The notes beneath the pieces were generated by a model that made no database searches, had not been told where the DNA came from, and saw only the letters and a list, made by a program, of their open reading frames with translations. Source: Muribaculaceae bacterium (GTDB lineage: Bacteria > Bacteroidota > Bacteroidia > Bacteroidales > Muribaculaceae). From it: 44,495 nt of DNA. Location: assembly GCA_009775265.1 (NCBI GenBank), contig VSPG01000016.1, positions 1 to 44,495 of the forward strand, written 5' to 3'. Of the stretch, positions 32,994 through 41,161 are shown one piece after another. Each line of letters opens with the position of its first letter. Position 1 is the stretch's first letter. The translations under genes and the position numbers were made by a program.

Positions 32994-33031
32994 GCTATCA
33001 TTTATAATTAGAAACGCAAATTTCAGATGTG

Positions 33032-33062
33032 CAAATGTAAAAAGAATATTTGTAAATTCCAA
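33032..33062 (-). promoter_or_regulatory. XRE regulator promoter
   Basis: Minus strand: TTG at 33062-33060, 20 nt, TACATTTG at 33039-33032. The start codon at 32993 is 38 nt downstream, which supports that start choice. Confidence 0.65.
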
Positions 33063-33552
33063 ATTCATGTTTGTAATCAACATTGCTATGCGTGGTTTAC
33101 AATTGAACTATATTTCTTACTTACTAATAATTTACTCAATCATATGAGTCAAATATATATATAATATATACAAAGCTTTACAATAATTATCGTAACTTAT
33201 ACTTTAAAACTATCCACTATGGTAGCCATGTGGGCCAGCTTACACCGCACCTTTCGCATATAAGATTCAAATATAGCGCGTAATATCCATGAGTTTTAGT
33301 GAGTTGCATTATGATTAAATTTATGTTAATGTGAACTTTGTTTGGTTTTGTAAACGCAATAATATTTCGCATATTGCAAATTATCTATTTGCAAGTCGAA
33401 ATAGATTATCCTTCAGTTTGGCTGGTTGATCACGATTTGGGATAGTGAATTGTGGTAAATTGCAAATTAAACCACGAGTTTGAGTTTGCAAGTGAACACA
33501 GCCGTAACTATAAATCGTGAGATTCCAAAAATGCTATTAATATGTGCGATTC

Positions 33553-33601
33553 CTCTATAAATAGAACATTCTCACCTTGTCAAGGTTTGCTATTTATAGA
33601 G
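33553..33601. repeat. Nested inverted repeat
   Basis: Perfect 12-bp arms (33553-33564, 33590-33601) separated by 25 nt, which contain ACCTT-GTC-AAGGT. The arms are AT-rich and no T run follows, so a classical terminator is unlikely. It lies about 165 nt upstream of the etfB promoter. Confidence 0.6.
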
Positions 33602-33764
33602 CTAACAAGTCTGTATATAGCTGGTTTTATTGTATTTTAGCAAACCATTAGCCATATGTGAACAAATATATTTATTTTGCCGTAATAGAGAATTAAAACC
33701 AATATCTGAATCTCTGCTTATTGCTTCATTGTTATGCACTCCTAATGGCATCCGAATATTTATT

Positions 33765-33794
33765 TTGATAAAAGCTAATTAATTACTACCTTTG
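33765..33794 (+). promoter_or_regulatory. etfB-etfA-acd promoter
   Basis: TTG at 33765-33767, 19-nt spacer, TACCTTTG at 33787-33794: a complete Bacteroidetes promoter. The etfB ATG is at 33841, giving a leader of about 40 nt. Confidence 0.75.
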
Positions 33795-33840
33795 CCCCCG
33801 AAAATCCGGAAATATTTAACCACTATAAGCAAATATAGTT

Positions 33841-34716
33841 ATGAGTTTGAACATCATTGTGCTGGCAAAGCAGGTGCCTGACACCCGCAATGTCGGCAAA
33901 GATGCCATGAAAGAGGACGGTACTATAAACCGTGCTGCGTTACCGGCCATCTTCAACCCCGAGGATTTGAATGCTTTGGAGCAGGCATTGCGCCTTAAAG
34001 ATGCAAATCCCGGTGCAACAGTGACGCTGCTTACGATGGGCTTGCCCCGTGCTTCAGAAATAATCCGAGAAGCCATATACCGCGGTGCCGACAATGGCAT
34101 CGTGCTTACCGACCGCACATTAGGAGGAGCCGATACTTTGGCCACATCTTATTCATTAGCTCAGGCAGTGAAAAAATTTGGCAAATTTGATGTTATTCTT
34201 GGCGGTCGTCAAGCCATTGACGGCGACACTGCACAAGTAGGGCCCCAAATTGCAGAAAAATTAGGAGTGCCTCAGGTAACTTATGCTGAAGAAATAATAG
34301 CCATTGCCAATGGCTTCGTTACAGTCAAACGCCGTCTTGAGCATGGCGTCGAAACAGTAAAATCTCCGTTGCCTTGCGTTATAACGGTAAACGGCAGTGC
34401 AGCCGAATGCCGTCCCCGCAATGCTAAGCGTGTGATGAAATATAAACGTGCGGCTTCGCCATCCGAAAAAGCCAAACTCACTCCTGCTCAACAAGCAATA
34501 CTTGACGGACGCCCTGACTTGTGCATTGAGGAATGGAGTGCGGCATACGTTGAGGCCGATCCCGAACAGATTGGCCTTGCCGGCTCGCCCACAAAAGTAA
34601 AAGCTATTGAAAACGTGGTTTTCACAGCAAAGGAGGCTCTTACTCTTGACGGTTCTGACGATGCGGCCATTGAAGGTCTGATAAAGGATTTAATTACAAA
34701 CCACACCATCGGCTAA
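33841..34716 (+). CDS. etfB: Electron transfer flavoprotein beta subunit
   Basis: A 291-residue EtfB/FixA. It begins MSLNIIVLAKQVPDTRNVGKDA and contains AVTLLTMGLPRASEIIREAIYRGAD-type sequence around 60-85, then LARYSLAQAV-like TLATSYSLAQAV and VILGGRQAIDGDTAQVGPQIAEKLG. This subunit binds AMP or, in bifurcating forms, a second FAD. It passes electrons from the acyl-CoA dehydrogenase encoded two genes downstream. It is slightly longer than the mitochondrial type (about 255). First gene of a three-gene operon. Confidence 0.94.
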   Translation: MSLNIIVLAKQVPDTRNVGKDAMKEDGTINRAALPAIFNPEDLNALEQALRLKDANPGATVTLLTMGLPRASEIIREAIYRGADNGIVLTDRTLGGADTLATSYSLAQAVKKFGKFDVILGGRQAIDGDTAQVGPQIAEKLGVPQVTYAEEIIAIANGFVTVKRRLEHGVETVKSPLPCVITVNGSAAECRPRNAKRVMKYKRAASPSEKAKLTPAQQAILDGRPDLCIEEWSAAYVEADPEQIGLAGSPTKVKAIENVVFTAKEALTLDGSDDAAIEGLIKDLITNHTIG

Positions 34717-34738
34717 GCCCTATTAAACAATATTTATT

Positions 34739-35767
34739 ATGGCAGATAACAATAACCTTATAGTATACTGCGAGTACGAGGACGGCCGAGTGGCTGACGT
34801 TAGCCTCGAACTCCTGACCAAAGGCCGTGTGCTTGCCGACCGTCTCGGTGTAAAGCTTGAGGCTTTGGTAATCGGCGACAAACTCGACGGGGTTGAAAAA
34901 CAGATATTCCCATATGGGGCCGATACTGTATACAAAGTTGAAGAAGCACGACTCTATCCATATACGTCTAATCCACATGCGGCAGTACTGATTAATCTTT
35001 TCCGCGAGATAAACCCTCAGGTTTGCCTCATGGGTGCTACATGCATCGGACGCGACCTTGGACCTCGTGTGTCCTCATGTCTGCACAGCGGTTTGACTGC
35101 TGACTGCACTTCGCTTGAAATAGGCGACCATACCGACCCCAAGACCGGCAAGGAGTATAAAGACCTGCTTTATCAGATTCGCCCTGCTTTCGGCGGCAAC
35201 ATCGTGGCTACGATTGTAAACCCTGATTGCCGTCCTCAAATGGCCACAGTTCGAGAAGGCGTAATGAAGAAAGAGATTTACAACCCCGACCATTGTGGAA
35301 GTGTGGTTTCTCTTGATGCCAACAAATACACATCTCCTGAAGACTATGTTGTAGAGATTATCGACCGCCATATCGAAAAATCCAAAGTAAACATAAAAGG
35401 CGCTTCAATAATAGTAGCAGGCGGCTATGGCGTGGGCAGCAAAGAGAATTTCCAGCTTCTTTATGATTTGGCAGAAACTCTCGGCGGTGAAGTCGGAGCC
35501 TCCCGTGCTGCGGTAGATGCAGGATTCATAGAACACGAACGCCAAATCGGACAGACCGGCGTGACCGTACGTCCGAAACTTTACATCGCATGTGGCATAT
35601 CGGGGCAGATACAGCATATTGCCGGCATGCAAGACAGCAGCATTATAATTTCCATCAATCCCGACCCGAATGCTCCTATCAATGCCATTGCAGATTATGT
35701 CATCACCGGCAACATGGAAGAGGTAGTGCCCAAACTAATTAATTATTACAAGAAAAATTCCAAATAA
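34739..35767 (+). CDS. etfA: Electron transfer flavoprotein alpha subunit
   Basis: A 342-residue EtfA/FixB. The C-terminal FAD domain is clear: IVAGGYGVGSKENFQLLYDLAETLGGEVGASRAAVDAG at about 220-260 region, then GQTGVTVRPKLYIACGISGQIQHIAGMQ and INPDPNAPINAIADYVITGN. The N-terminal domain pairs with EtfB. It lies 22 nt after etfB and 2 nt before the acyl-CoA dehydrogenase gene, so the three proteins are likely made together. Confidence 0.95.
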   Translation: MADNNNLIVYCEYEDGRVADVSLELLTKGRVLADRLGVKLEALVIGDKLDGVEKQIFPYGADTVYKVEEARLYPYTSNPHAAVLINLFREINPQVCLMGATCIGRDLGPRVSSCLHSGLTADCTSLEIGDHTDPKTGKEYKDLLYQIRPAFGGNIVATIVNPDCRPQMATVREGVMKKEIYNPDHCGSVVSLDANKYTSPEDYVVEIIDRHIEKSKVNIKGASIIVAGGYGVGSKENFQLLYDLAETLGGEVGASRAAVDAGFIEHERQIGQTGVTVRPKLYIACGISGQIQHIAGMQDSSIIISINPDPNAPINAIADYVITGNMEEVVPKLINYYKKNSK

Positions 35768-35769
35768 AT

Positions 35770-37470
35770 ATGGCTAACTTCTATACCGACAATCCTGATC
35801 TTCGCCATCATCTCAACCATCCGTTGATGCGCAAGATCGTAGAGCTCAAGGAACGCAATTTTGCCGATGCTGAGAGCTACGACTACGCCCCCGTCGATTT
35901 CGAGGACGCCATGGACAACTATGAGCGCGTACTCGACATAGTTGGCGAAATATGCGGCACCATAATAGCTGAGAATGCAGAAAGTGTGGATCATGAAGGA
36001 GCAAGTTGCTCCGACGGCCATGCCCATTATGCTTCTGCCACAGAAGACAATCTCGATGCCTGCCGTAAAGCTGGCCTTATGGGTATGTCCATGCCCCGAC
36101 GTTTCGGCGGCTTGAATTTCCCTATTACCCCTTATATCATGGCGGCTGACATTGTCAGCCGTGCTGACACCGGTTTTGAGAACCTTTGGGGACTGCAGGA
36201 CTGCGCTGAAACTATTTACGAGTTTGCAAATGAGGAACAGAAGGCCAAATATATTCCCCGTGTTTGCGCAGGAGAGACCATGTCGATGGACCTCACCGAG
36301 CCGGATGCCGGCTCCGACCTTCAGAGCGTTATGCTTAAAGCGACGGAACGGCCCGACGGCACATGGCGTCTGAATGGAGTAAAGCGATTCATTACAAATG
36401 GCGACAGCGACATACACCTTGTGCTCGCACGTAGCGAAGACGGCACCAAAGACGGACGCGGCCTCTCTATGTTCATTTACGACAAACGTGACGGAGGTGT
36501 TTCTGTTCGACGCATTGAAAATAAAATGGGCATCAAGGGATCTCCCACTTGCGAACTTGTGTACAAGGATGCCAAAGCCGAACTTGTAGGTTCACGCCGT
36601 ATGGGCCTTATAAAGTATGTGATGGCTCTGATGAATGGTGCTCGACTCGGCATTGCCGCACAGAGCGTCGGTGTCAGTGAAATCGCTTACAGAGAAGCCC
36701 TCGGTTATGCACGTGAGCGTAAACAGTTCGGAAAGGCAATTATTGAATTTCCCGCAGTAGCCGAAATGCTCAGCATAATGAAAGCTAAGCTTGACGCTTC
36801 CCGCACATTGCTCTACGAGTGCTCCCGATACGTCGACCTATATAAAGTTTATGAAGATATAGCCAAAGAGCGCAGCCTCACACCCGACGAGCGTAAGGAA
36901 ATGAAAGCTTACAGCCGTGTGGCCGACGCTCTAACTCCGATGGCAAAAGGGCTGACAAGCGAATACTGCAACCAGAATGCCTATGACTGCATTCAGATTC
37001 ACGGCGGCAGTGGCTTCATGAAAGACTATGCCTGCGAACGCATCTATCGTGATGCCCGTATCACAAGCATATACGAAGGTACCACACAGCTTCAGGTAGT
37101 AGCTGCCATACGCCATGTCACCACCGGTACATATCTTGAACTCATACGCAGCTATGCAGAACAGCCCGTTGCGGAAGGAATGGAAGATGTCAAGGCTATG
37201 TTGGAAGAAATGACTACAGCATATTCCAAAGCAGTAGAAAAGGTAGCAGCTGTTGCCGATACACGTTATACCGATTTCATGGCCCGTCGCCTTGTGGAAA
37301 TGGCTGGAGGCATCGTGATGAGCTATCTGCTCCTTCTCGATACAGCCCGCACAGCATCTTTCGCTCGCAGCACTCGAGTATATGCAAAACTTGCGCAGGC
37401 TGAAGTTGCAAAGCATGCTGAATTCATCAACTCGTTTTCTCCAGAACAGATGTCGCTCTACGAGGCATAA
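35770..37470 (+). CDS. Acyl-CoA dehydrogenase family protein (long form)
   Basis: A 566-residue FAD enzyme that introduces a 2,3 double bond in an acyl-CoA, or runs in reverse as an enoyl-CoA reductase, with EtfAB as electron partner. It has the MDLTEPDAGSDLQSV substrate/FAD motif, RFITNGDSD, and the catalytic-base region SIYEGTTQLQV with Glu436. About 180 residues beyond the usual 380 are split between an N-terminal extension and a C-terminal helical domain (about 450-566), as in VLCAD/ACAD9-like and Bacteroidetes long forms. The real substrate is unknown. A rho-independent terminator follows the gene. Confidence 0.9.
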   Translation: MANFYTDNPDLRHHLNHPLMRKIVELKERNFADAESYDYAPVDFEDAMDNYERVLDIVGEICGTIIAENAESVDHEGASCSDGHAHYASATEDNLDACRKAGLMGMSMPRRFGGLNFPITPYIMAADIVSRADTGFENLWGLQDCAETIYEFANEEQKAKYIPRVCAGETMSMDLTEPDAGSDLQSVMLKATERPDGTWRLNGVKRFITNGDSDIHLVLARSEDGTKDGRGLSMFIYDKRDGGVSVRRIENKMGIKGSPTCELVYKDAKAELVGSRRMGLIKYVMALMNGARLGIAAQSVGVSEIAYREALGYARERKQFGKAIIEFPAVAEMLSIMKAKLDASRTLLYECSRYVDLYKVYEDIAKERSLTPDERKEMKAYSRVADALTPMAKGLTSEYCNQNAYDCIQIHGGSGFMKDYACERIYRDARITSIYEGTTQLQVVAAIRHVTTGTYLELIRSYAEQPVAEGMEDVKAMLEEMTTAYSKAVEKVAAVADTRYTDFMARRLVEMAGGIVMSYLLLLDTARTASFARSTRVYAKLAQAEVAKHAEFINSFSPEQMSLYEA

Positions 37471-37487
37471 TCTTTTGTAAATTAGCA

Positions 37488-37528
37488 CATAAAAAAGAGG
37501 CCATAAATACTTGGCCTCTTTTTTTATG
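37488..37528 (+). terminator. Terminator of the etf-acd operon
   Basis: CATAAAAAAGAGGCCA (37488-37503) pairs with TGGCCTCTTTTTTTATG (37512-37528) across an 8-nt loop, with a long T tract. A classical intrinsic terminator 17 nt after the stop. Confidence 0.9.
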
Positions 37529-37557
37529 TCTGTATTTTAAATATCATCATAAAATCG

Positions 37558-37565
37558 TATTTTTG
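37558..37565 (+). promoter_or_regulatory. PAP2 gene promoter -7 box
   Basis: TATTTTTG matches TAnnTTTG and ends 7 nt before the ATG at 37573, implying a nearly leaderless message. The -33 element is unclear. Confidence 0.5.
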
Positions 37566-37572
37566 CATCCAA

Positions 37573-38346
37573 ATGCTCAACAAAATAAAACATAAGATTT
37601 CGCTACGTATTATATGTTCTGTAGTTGTTCTGTCATCGCTTCATATCTCGGCAGCTTCGTACGCTACAGACACATGCAATATACATACCGATTCTACGAG
37701 CTATTCCATTTCTGCTCGTAAATTCATTGCCCCTGCGGTACTTATAGGCGTAGGAGCAATGGGAGTAGGGGCTTTTACCGGCGTCAAACATTCTATAAAT
37801 AGAAATTTCAGCAAATGTAGCGACGGTCATTATTGGCATGGAGATGAGTATCTGCGTTTTGCTCCAGCCGCTGCATATCTAAGTCTTGGTTTATTCGGAA
37901 TAAAAGGACGCAATAGCTTTTCTGACAGACTATTGGCAGGAACAACGGCGTATATTTGTGCAATTTCCGTAGCGGGAGCCCTTAAACACATTGTAAAAGA
38001 GGGACGCCCAGATGGAAGTAGCAACAATTCGTTTCCATCAGGACATGCCGTAATTGCTTTTACAGGAGCGGAGCTAATAAGAGTTGAATATGGCAACGCG
38101 ATAGGTGCTGCCGGGTACGCAGTTGCCGTAGGAGTGGGATTATTGCGCATGTATAATAACCGACATTGGTACAACGATGTATTAGCCGGAGCCGGACTTG
38201 GAATTTTAAGCGCTCGCGTCGGCTATTGGCTATTGCCATTGGAGAGACGCATGCTTGGACTGGACAAGAATCATAATTGTACCGTAATGCCTTTTTGGAA
38301 TCCTTATGTCCAGTCGGCGGGAGTGTCGTTTTCTATGAATTTTTAG
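37573..38346 (+). CDS. PAP2-family phosphatase
   Basis: A 257-residue membrane-associated phosphatase with an N-terminal signal-like segment (12-30). The three PAP2 motifs are intact: K138-x6-R145-P146 (KHIVKEGRP), PSGH at 155-158, and R192-x5-H198-x3-D202 (RMYNNRHWYND). Such enzymes dephosphorylate lipid phosphates, for example undecaprenyl pyrophosphate, phosphatidate or lipid A. The protein ends in a strand-like VSFSMNF, seen in Bacteroidetes periplasmic or outer-membrane PAP2 proteins. The actual substrate cannot be read from sequence. Confidence 0.9.
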   Translation: MLNKIKHKISLRIICSVVVLSSLHISAASYATDTCNIHTDSTSYSISARKFIAPAVLIGVGAMGVGAFTGVKHSINRNFSKCSDGHYWHGDEYLRFAPAAAYLSLGLFGIKGRNSFSDRLLAGTTAYICAISVAGALKHIVKEGRPDGSSNNSFPSGHAVIAFTGAELIRVEYGNAIGAAGYAVAVGVGLLRMYNNRHWYNDVLAGAGLGILSARVGYWLLPLERRMLGLDKNHNCTVMPFWNPYVQSAGVSFSMNF

Positions 38347-38511
38347 ATGAAGAAAAAGAACATGAATGGGCTTTCAGCGGAACCAACCGATAAAGATACC
38401 ACATGGGGGGATAGTGATAACGACTTTTGCGAATTTAACATAATACCCATTATTGGCAACATATGTGGAATCTACCACGTCATTAAATTTATCGTATATT
38501 TTGTCATTTGA
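38347..38511 (+). CDS. Possible 54-residue membrane peptide
   Basis: An open frame whose ATG follows the PAP2 stop with no gap. The first 30 residues are polar and acidic (MKKKNMNGLSAEPTDKDTTW, then GDSDNDFCEF). The last 24 are strongly hydrophobic (NIIPIIGNICGIYHVIKFIV, then YFVI) and could be a single C-terminal membrane segment. The end overlaps the -33 element of the next promoter. No homology recognised. It may be a real tail-anchored small protein or chance; context (direct abutment, sensible topology) is the only support. Confidence 0.35.
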   Translation: MKKKNMNGLSAEPTDKDTTWGDSDNDFCEFNIIPIIGNICGIYHVIKFIVYFVI

Positions 38512-38538
38512 TGCATATTGGCTAATTTTGCATCAAAT
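38501..38538 (+). promoter_or_regulatory. Patatin-amylase promoter with overlapping palindrome
   Basis: TTG at 38501-38503, exactly 19 nt, TAATTTTG at 38523-38530: a complete promoter. A perfect 10-bp inverted repeat, ATTTGATGCA (38506-38515) and TGCATCAAAT (38529-38538), has a 13-nt spacer and straddles the -7 box, the second arm reaching the expected start of transcription. This is where a repressor site would lie. Confidence 0.7.
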
Positions 38539-38562
38539 AGACATCTTAAATAGTTTTTCAAA

Positions 38563-39387
38563 ATGCCTGTTCAAAAGCAAGAAACTGCTATCGAAATGCG
38601 CCCATACCGTTTGGGGGTGGCTCTTAGCGGTGGTGGCGCCAGAGGTTTTGCCCATGCCGGAGCACTGAAAGCTATCGAAGAAGCCGGACTCAAGCCGGAT
38701 ATTATAGCCGGAGTAAGTGCAGGCTCAATAGTCGCTGTGCTTTATGCGGCAGGTGTGCACCCGGAAAACATGCTTAAATTGTTCAGTGAACGCGCATTTA
38801 CTGATTTTGCATCATTGCAACTCGGAAGTGGCGGCCTTTTCGGAATCGAGAAGTTCAAAAACTTCATAATGCGTGCCATTGGAGGCGAAAAGAATCTGGA
38901 AGATCTTAATATACCTGTCTATCTTGGGGTTACGGATCTCGACCATGGCGAAGCATGCGAATTTCATACAGGAGCAATAGGCCCGCGCATGATGGCATCT
39001 TGCAGTATCCCTATTGTATTCAAGCCGGTGCGTATTGACGGAACATATTATGTTGACGGCGGCGTACTTCGCAATCATCCGGCTTGGATTATACGCGATA
39101 AATGCAAGACGCTTATAGGAGTGAACGTCAGCCCCATGCGCCTTACCCACAAAAGCAACACGATGCTTGGTGTGGCTCTACGCACATACAATATGATGCT
39201 TAAAGCCAACCAAGCAGAAGATATGGCCATGTGCGATGTGTCGGTTCAGACACCGGAAATATCGCATTATTCTCCGTTTAACCTTAAATTGATTAACAAC
39301 GTATTCGCCAGCGGCTATATGCATATGCGACGCGCATTGCGCGATGCAGGCTTGTGGCAGACTGAGACTCCCATTGTTGAAAAATGA
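38563..39387 (+). CDS. Patatin-like phospholipase
   Basis: A 274-residue serine hydrolase with a Ser-Asp dyad. The oxyanion loop GGGARG is at 23-28, the nucleophile elbow GVSAG with Ser52 at 50-54, and the dyad Asp165 in VDGGVLRNHP. No signal peptide, so it is cytosolic or membrane-peripheral (RssA/YjjU-like) and probably hydrolyses acyl esters of phospholipids. Its stop overlaps the amylase start by 4 nt, so the two are translationally coupled, though the link between lipid and glucan hydrolysis is not obvious. An own promoter carries an operator-like palindrome. Confidence 0.9.
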   Translation: MPVQKQETAIEMRPYRLGVALSGGGARGFAHAGALKAIEEAGLKPDIIAGVSAGSIVAVLYAAGVHPENMLKLFSERAFTDFASLQLGSGGLFGIEKFKNFIMRAIGGEKNLEDLNIPVYLGVTDLDHGEACEFHTGAIGPRMMASCSIPIVFKPVRIDGTYYVDGGVLRNHPAWIIRDKCKTLIGVNVSPMRLTHKSNTMLGVALRTYNMMLKANQAEDMAMCDVSVQTPEISHYSPFNLKLINNVFASGYMHMRRALRDAGLWQTETPIVEK

Positions 39388-41126
39388 TCATGACACATAT
39401 GCAACGTCCTGTTATATACCAACTTATACCGCGACTTTTTTCAAACACATGCCCTAAACCTGTTCCGGACGGCCCTATTAATGTAAATGGATCCGGCAAA
39501 CTAAATGGTATAACAAAAGAATCAATAAACTATATCAAAAGTCTTGGCTGCAATTATATATGGCTAACAGGAGTGTTGGAGCACAGCCATGATGCAGACT
39601 ATACCCAATATGGCATCGCACGAAACAATCCTCATGTGATAAAAGGACGCGCAGGAAGTCCGTATGCCATAACCGATTATTATGATATTGACCCCGACAT
39701 TGCGGAGAATGTTGATAAACGCATTGACGAATTCGATGCTTGCGTACAGCGAATCCACAAAGCCGGCATGAAAGTAGTCATTGATTTCGTTCCTAACCAT
39801 GTAGCACGTGAATATCATTCCGACGCCGCACCAAAAGGGGTTGAAGATTTCGGCGCCGGGGATAACAATGATATGTTTTTCTCGCCATCAAATAACTTCT
39901 ATTATATACCGCGACAGAAGTTTTCTCCACATGTCGACATGGGCGTCGGCGATGATGCATATGTAGAATTTCCGGCACGGGCCACAGGCAACGACTGTTA
40001 TACGGCATTCCCCGGAGCTTGTGACTGGTATGATACCATAAAGCTAAATTATGGAGTGGACCCCGCCAACGGCAGTAAGCATTTCGACCCTATTCCACCC
40101 ACTTGGCTAAAAATGCTTAGCATACTGCGCTATTGGGCGTCGCACGGAGTCGACGCATTCCGTTGCGACATGGTGCACATGGTGCCCGTAGAGTTTTGGA
40201 ATTGGGCAATAGGAAATGTAAAGGCTCATTATCCCCACATTAAATTTATCGCGGAAATTTATGATGTGGCACTTTACAGACCTTATATTTTTGAAGGAGG
40301 ATTTGACTATCTTTATGACAAAGTTACCCTTTACGACACACTTCGAGCCATCGAAACCGGAAATGTTTCCGCCGCATGTCTTACCTCGTGCTGGCAGACC
40401 GTAGAGGGTATAGCTCCGCATATGCTGAATTTCCTTGAGAACCATGACGAACAGCGTTTTGCATCGCCGCAGTATGCCGGTGACGCAAAACGTGCCCTAC
40501 CCTCACTTGTGGTCAGCGCCACGATGAACACAGGCGCAATGATGATATATTTCGGGCAGGAAATCGGAGAAAGAGCCACCGAGGCCGAGGGTTACAGCGG
40601 CATGGACGGGCGCACCACCATCTTCGATTATTGGAGTCTGGAAAAAGTTCGCAGACTTTACAATAGAGGAGCTTGCGACGGAAGGCTCAGCGATGATGAG
40701 CAGGTGCTTCTGGAACAATACAGAAGCGTACTTTCACTTGTCAACAGCGAAGACGCCATACGAGACGGAGCGTTTTTTGACCTTATGTACGTCAACTACA
40801 ACAATCCTGGCTTTAACCCGCATCGTCAATATGCCTATCTGCGCTCGGGAACAGATGCCACAATTCTTATTGTAGTGAATTTTTCTGACGAAAAAGCAAA
40901 CGTGGAAGTGAACATTCCACGCCACGCATTCGATGTCCTCGGTATTAAGCCGAGAACTGTCCGTGCTACCGAATTACTCAGCAGACAACGTCACACAATA
41001 ACCTTTTCACCAGATACTCCCGTTTCTTGCTCTTTGCGTGCGCATGGTGCAGTGGTATTGCGCATTCCTCATTCCAAGGCAAAAAAAGGAGGTGACGGCA
41101 CTGATTTATATGATAAAAATGCTTAA
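39384..41126 (+). CDS. GH13 alpha-amylase family protein
   Basis: A 580-residue TIM-barrel glycosidase with all GH13 residues: region I DFVPNH (134-139), region II DAFRCDMVH with nucleophile Asp262, region III general acid Glu291 in FIAEIYD, and region IV NHDEQR with Asp355. A C-terminal beta-domain (about 490-575) follows. No signal peptide, so it acts on cytosolic glucans such as glycogen or imported maltodextrins rather than as a SusG-type surface amylase. It may be a trehalose synthase/amylosucrase-like or maltogenic enzyme; the precise activity is open. The second ATG at 39390 is a possible start. Confidence 0.9.
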   Translation: MIMTHMQRPVIYQLIPRLFSNTCPKPVPDGPINVNGSGKLNGITKESINYIKSLGCNYIWLTGVLEHSHDADYTQYGIARNNPHVIKGRAGSPYAITDYYDIDPDIAENVDKRIDEFDACVQRIHKAGMKVVIDFVPNHVAREYHSDAAPKGVEDFGAGDNNDMFFSPSNNFYYIPRQKFSPHVDMGVGDDAYVEFPARATGNDCYTAFPGACDWYDTIKLNYGVDPANGSKHFDPIPPTWLKMLSILRYWASHGVDAFRCDMVHMVPVEFWNWAIGNVKAHYPHIKFIAEIYDVALYRPYIFEGGFDYLYDKVTLYDTLRAIETGNVSAACLTSCWQTVEGIAPHMLNFLENHDEQRFASPQYAGDAKRALPSLVVSATMNTGAMMIYFGQEIGERATEAEGYSGMDGRTTIFDYWSLEKVRRLYNRGACDGRLSDDEQVLLEQYRSVLSLVNSEDAIRDGAFFDLMYVNYNNPGFNPHRQYAYLRSGTDATILIVVNFSDEKANVEVNIPRHAFDVLGIKPRTVRATELLSRQRHTITFSPDTPVSCSLRAHGAVVLRIPHSKAKKGGDGTDLYDKNA

Positions 41127-41131
41127 ATTTG
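41101..41131 (+). promoter_or_regulatory. prs promoter
   Basis: TAAATTTG at 41124-41131 (full -7 match) with CTG in place of TTG 20 nt upstream (41101-41103). The -7 box contains the amylase stop codon. The prs ATG is at 41162. Confidence 0.55.
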
Positions 41132-41161
41132 CACAACAATTCCACATCATTTAAATAAACA

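Larger units (their letters stand above)
33084..33840. other. AT-rich intergenic region with inverted repeats
   Basis: I see no gene in these roughly 760 nt. They hold two inverted repeats: ATCTATTT/AAATAGAT (33383-33390 and 33399-33406), and CTCTATAAATAG/CTATTTATAGAG (33553-33564 and 33590-33601), the latter enclosing a second small palindrome ACCTTGTCAAGGT (33574-33586). The words TTGCAAATTA and TTTGCAAGT each occur twice, about 80-100 nt apart. The etfB promoter is at the right end. An unannotated small RNA or operators are possible; nothing is proven. Confidence 0.5.

Noticed and set aside
35746..36417. Minus-strand 223-residue frame
   Set aside because: Antisense to the acyl-CoA dehydrogenase N-terminal part.
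38453..38668. Plus-strand 71-residue frame before patatin
   Set aside because: Runs out of frame into the patatin gene and across its promoter; the 54-residue frame at 38347 is the better small-gene candidate.
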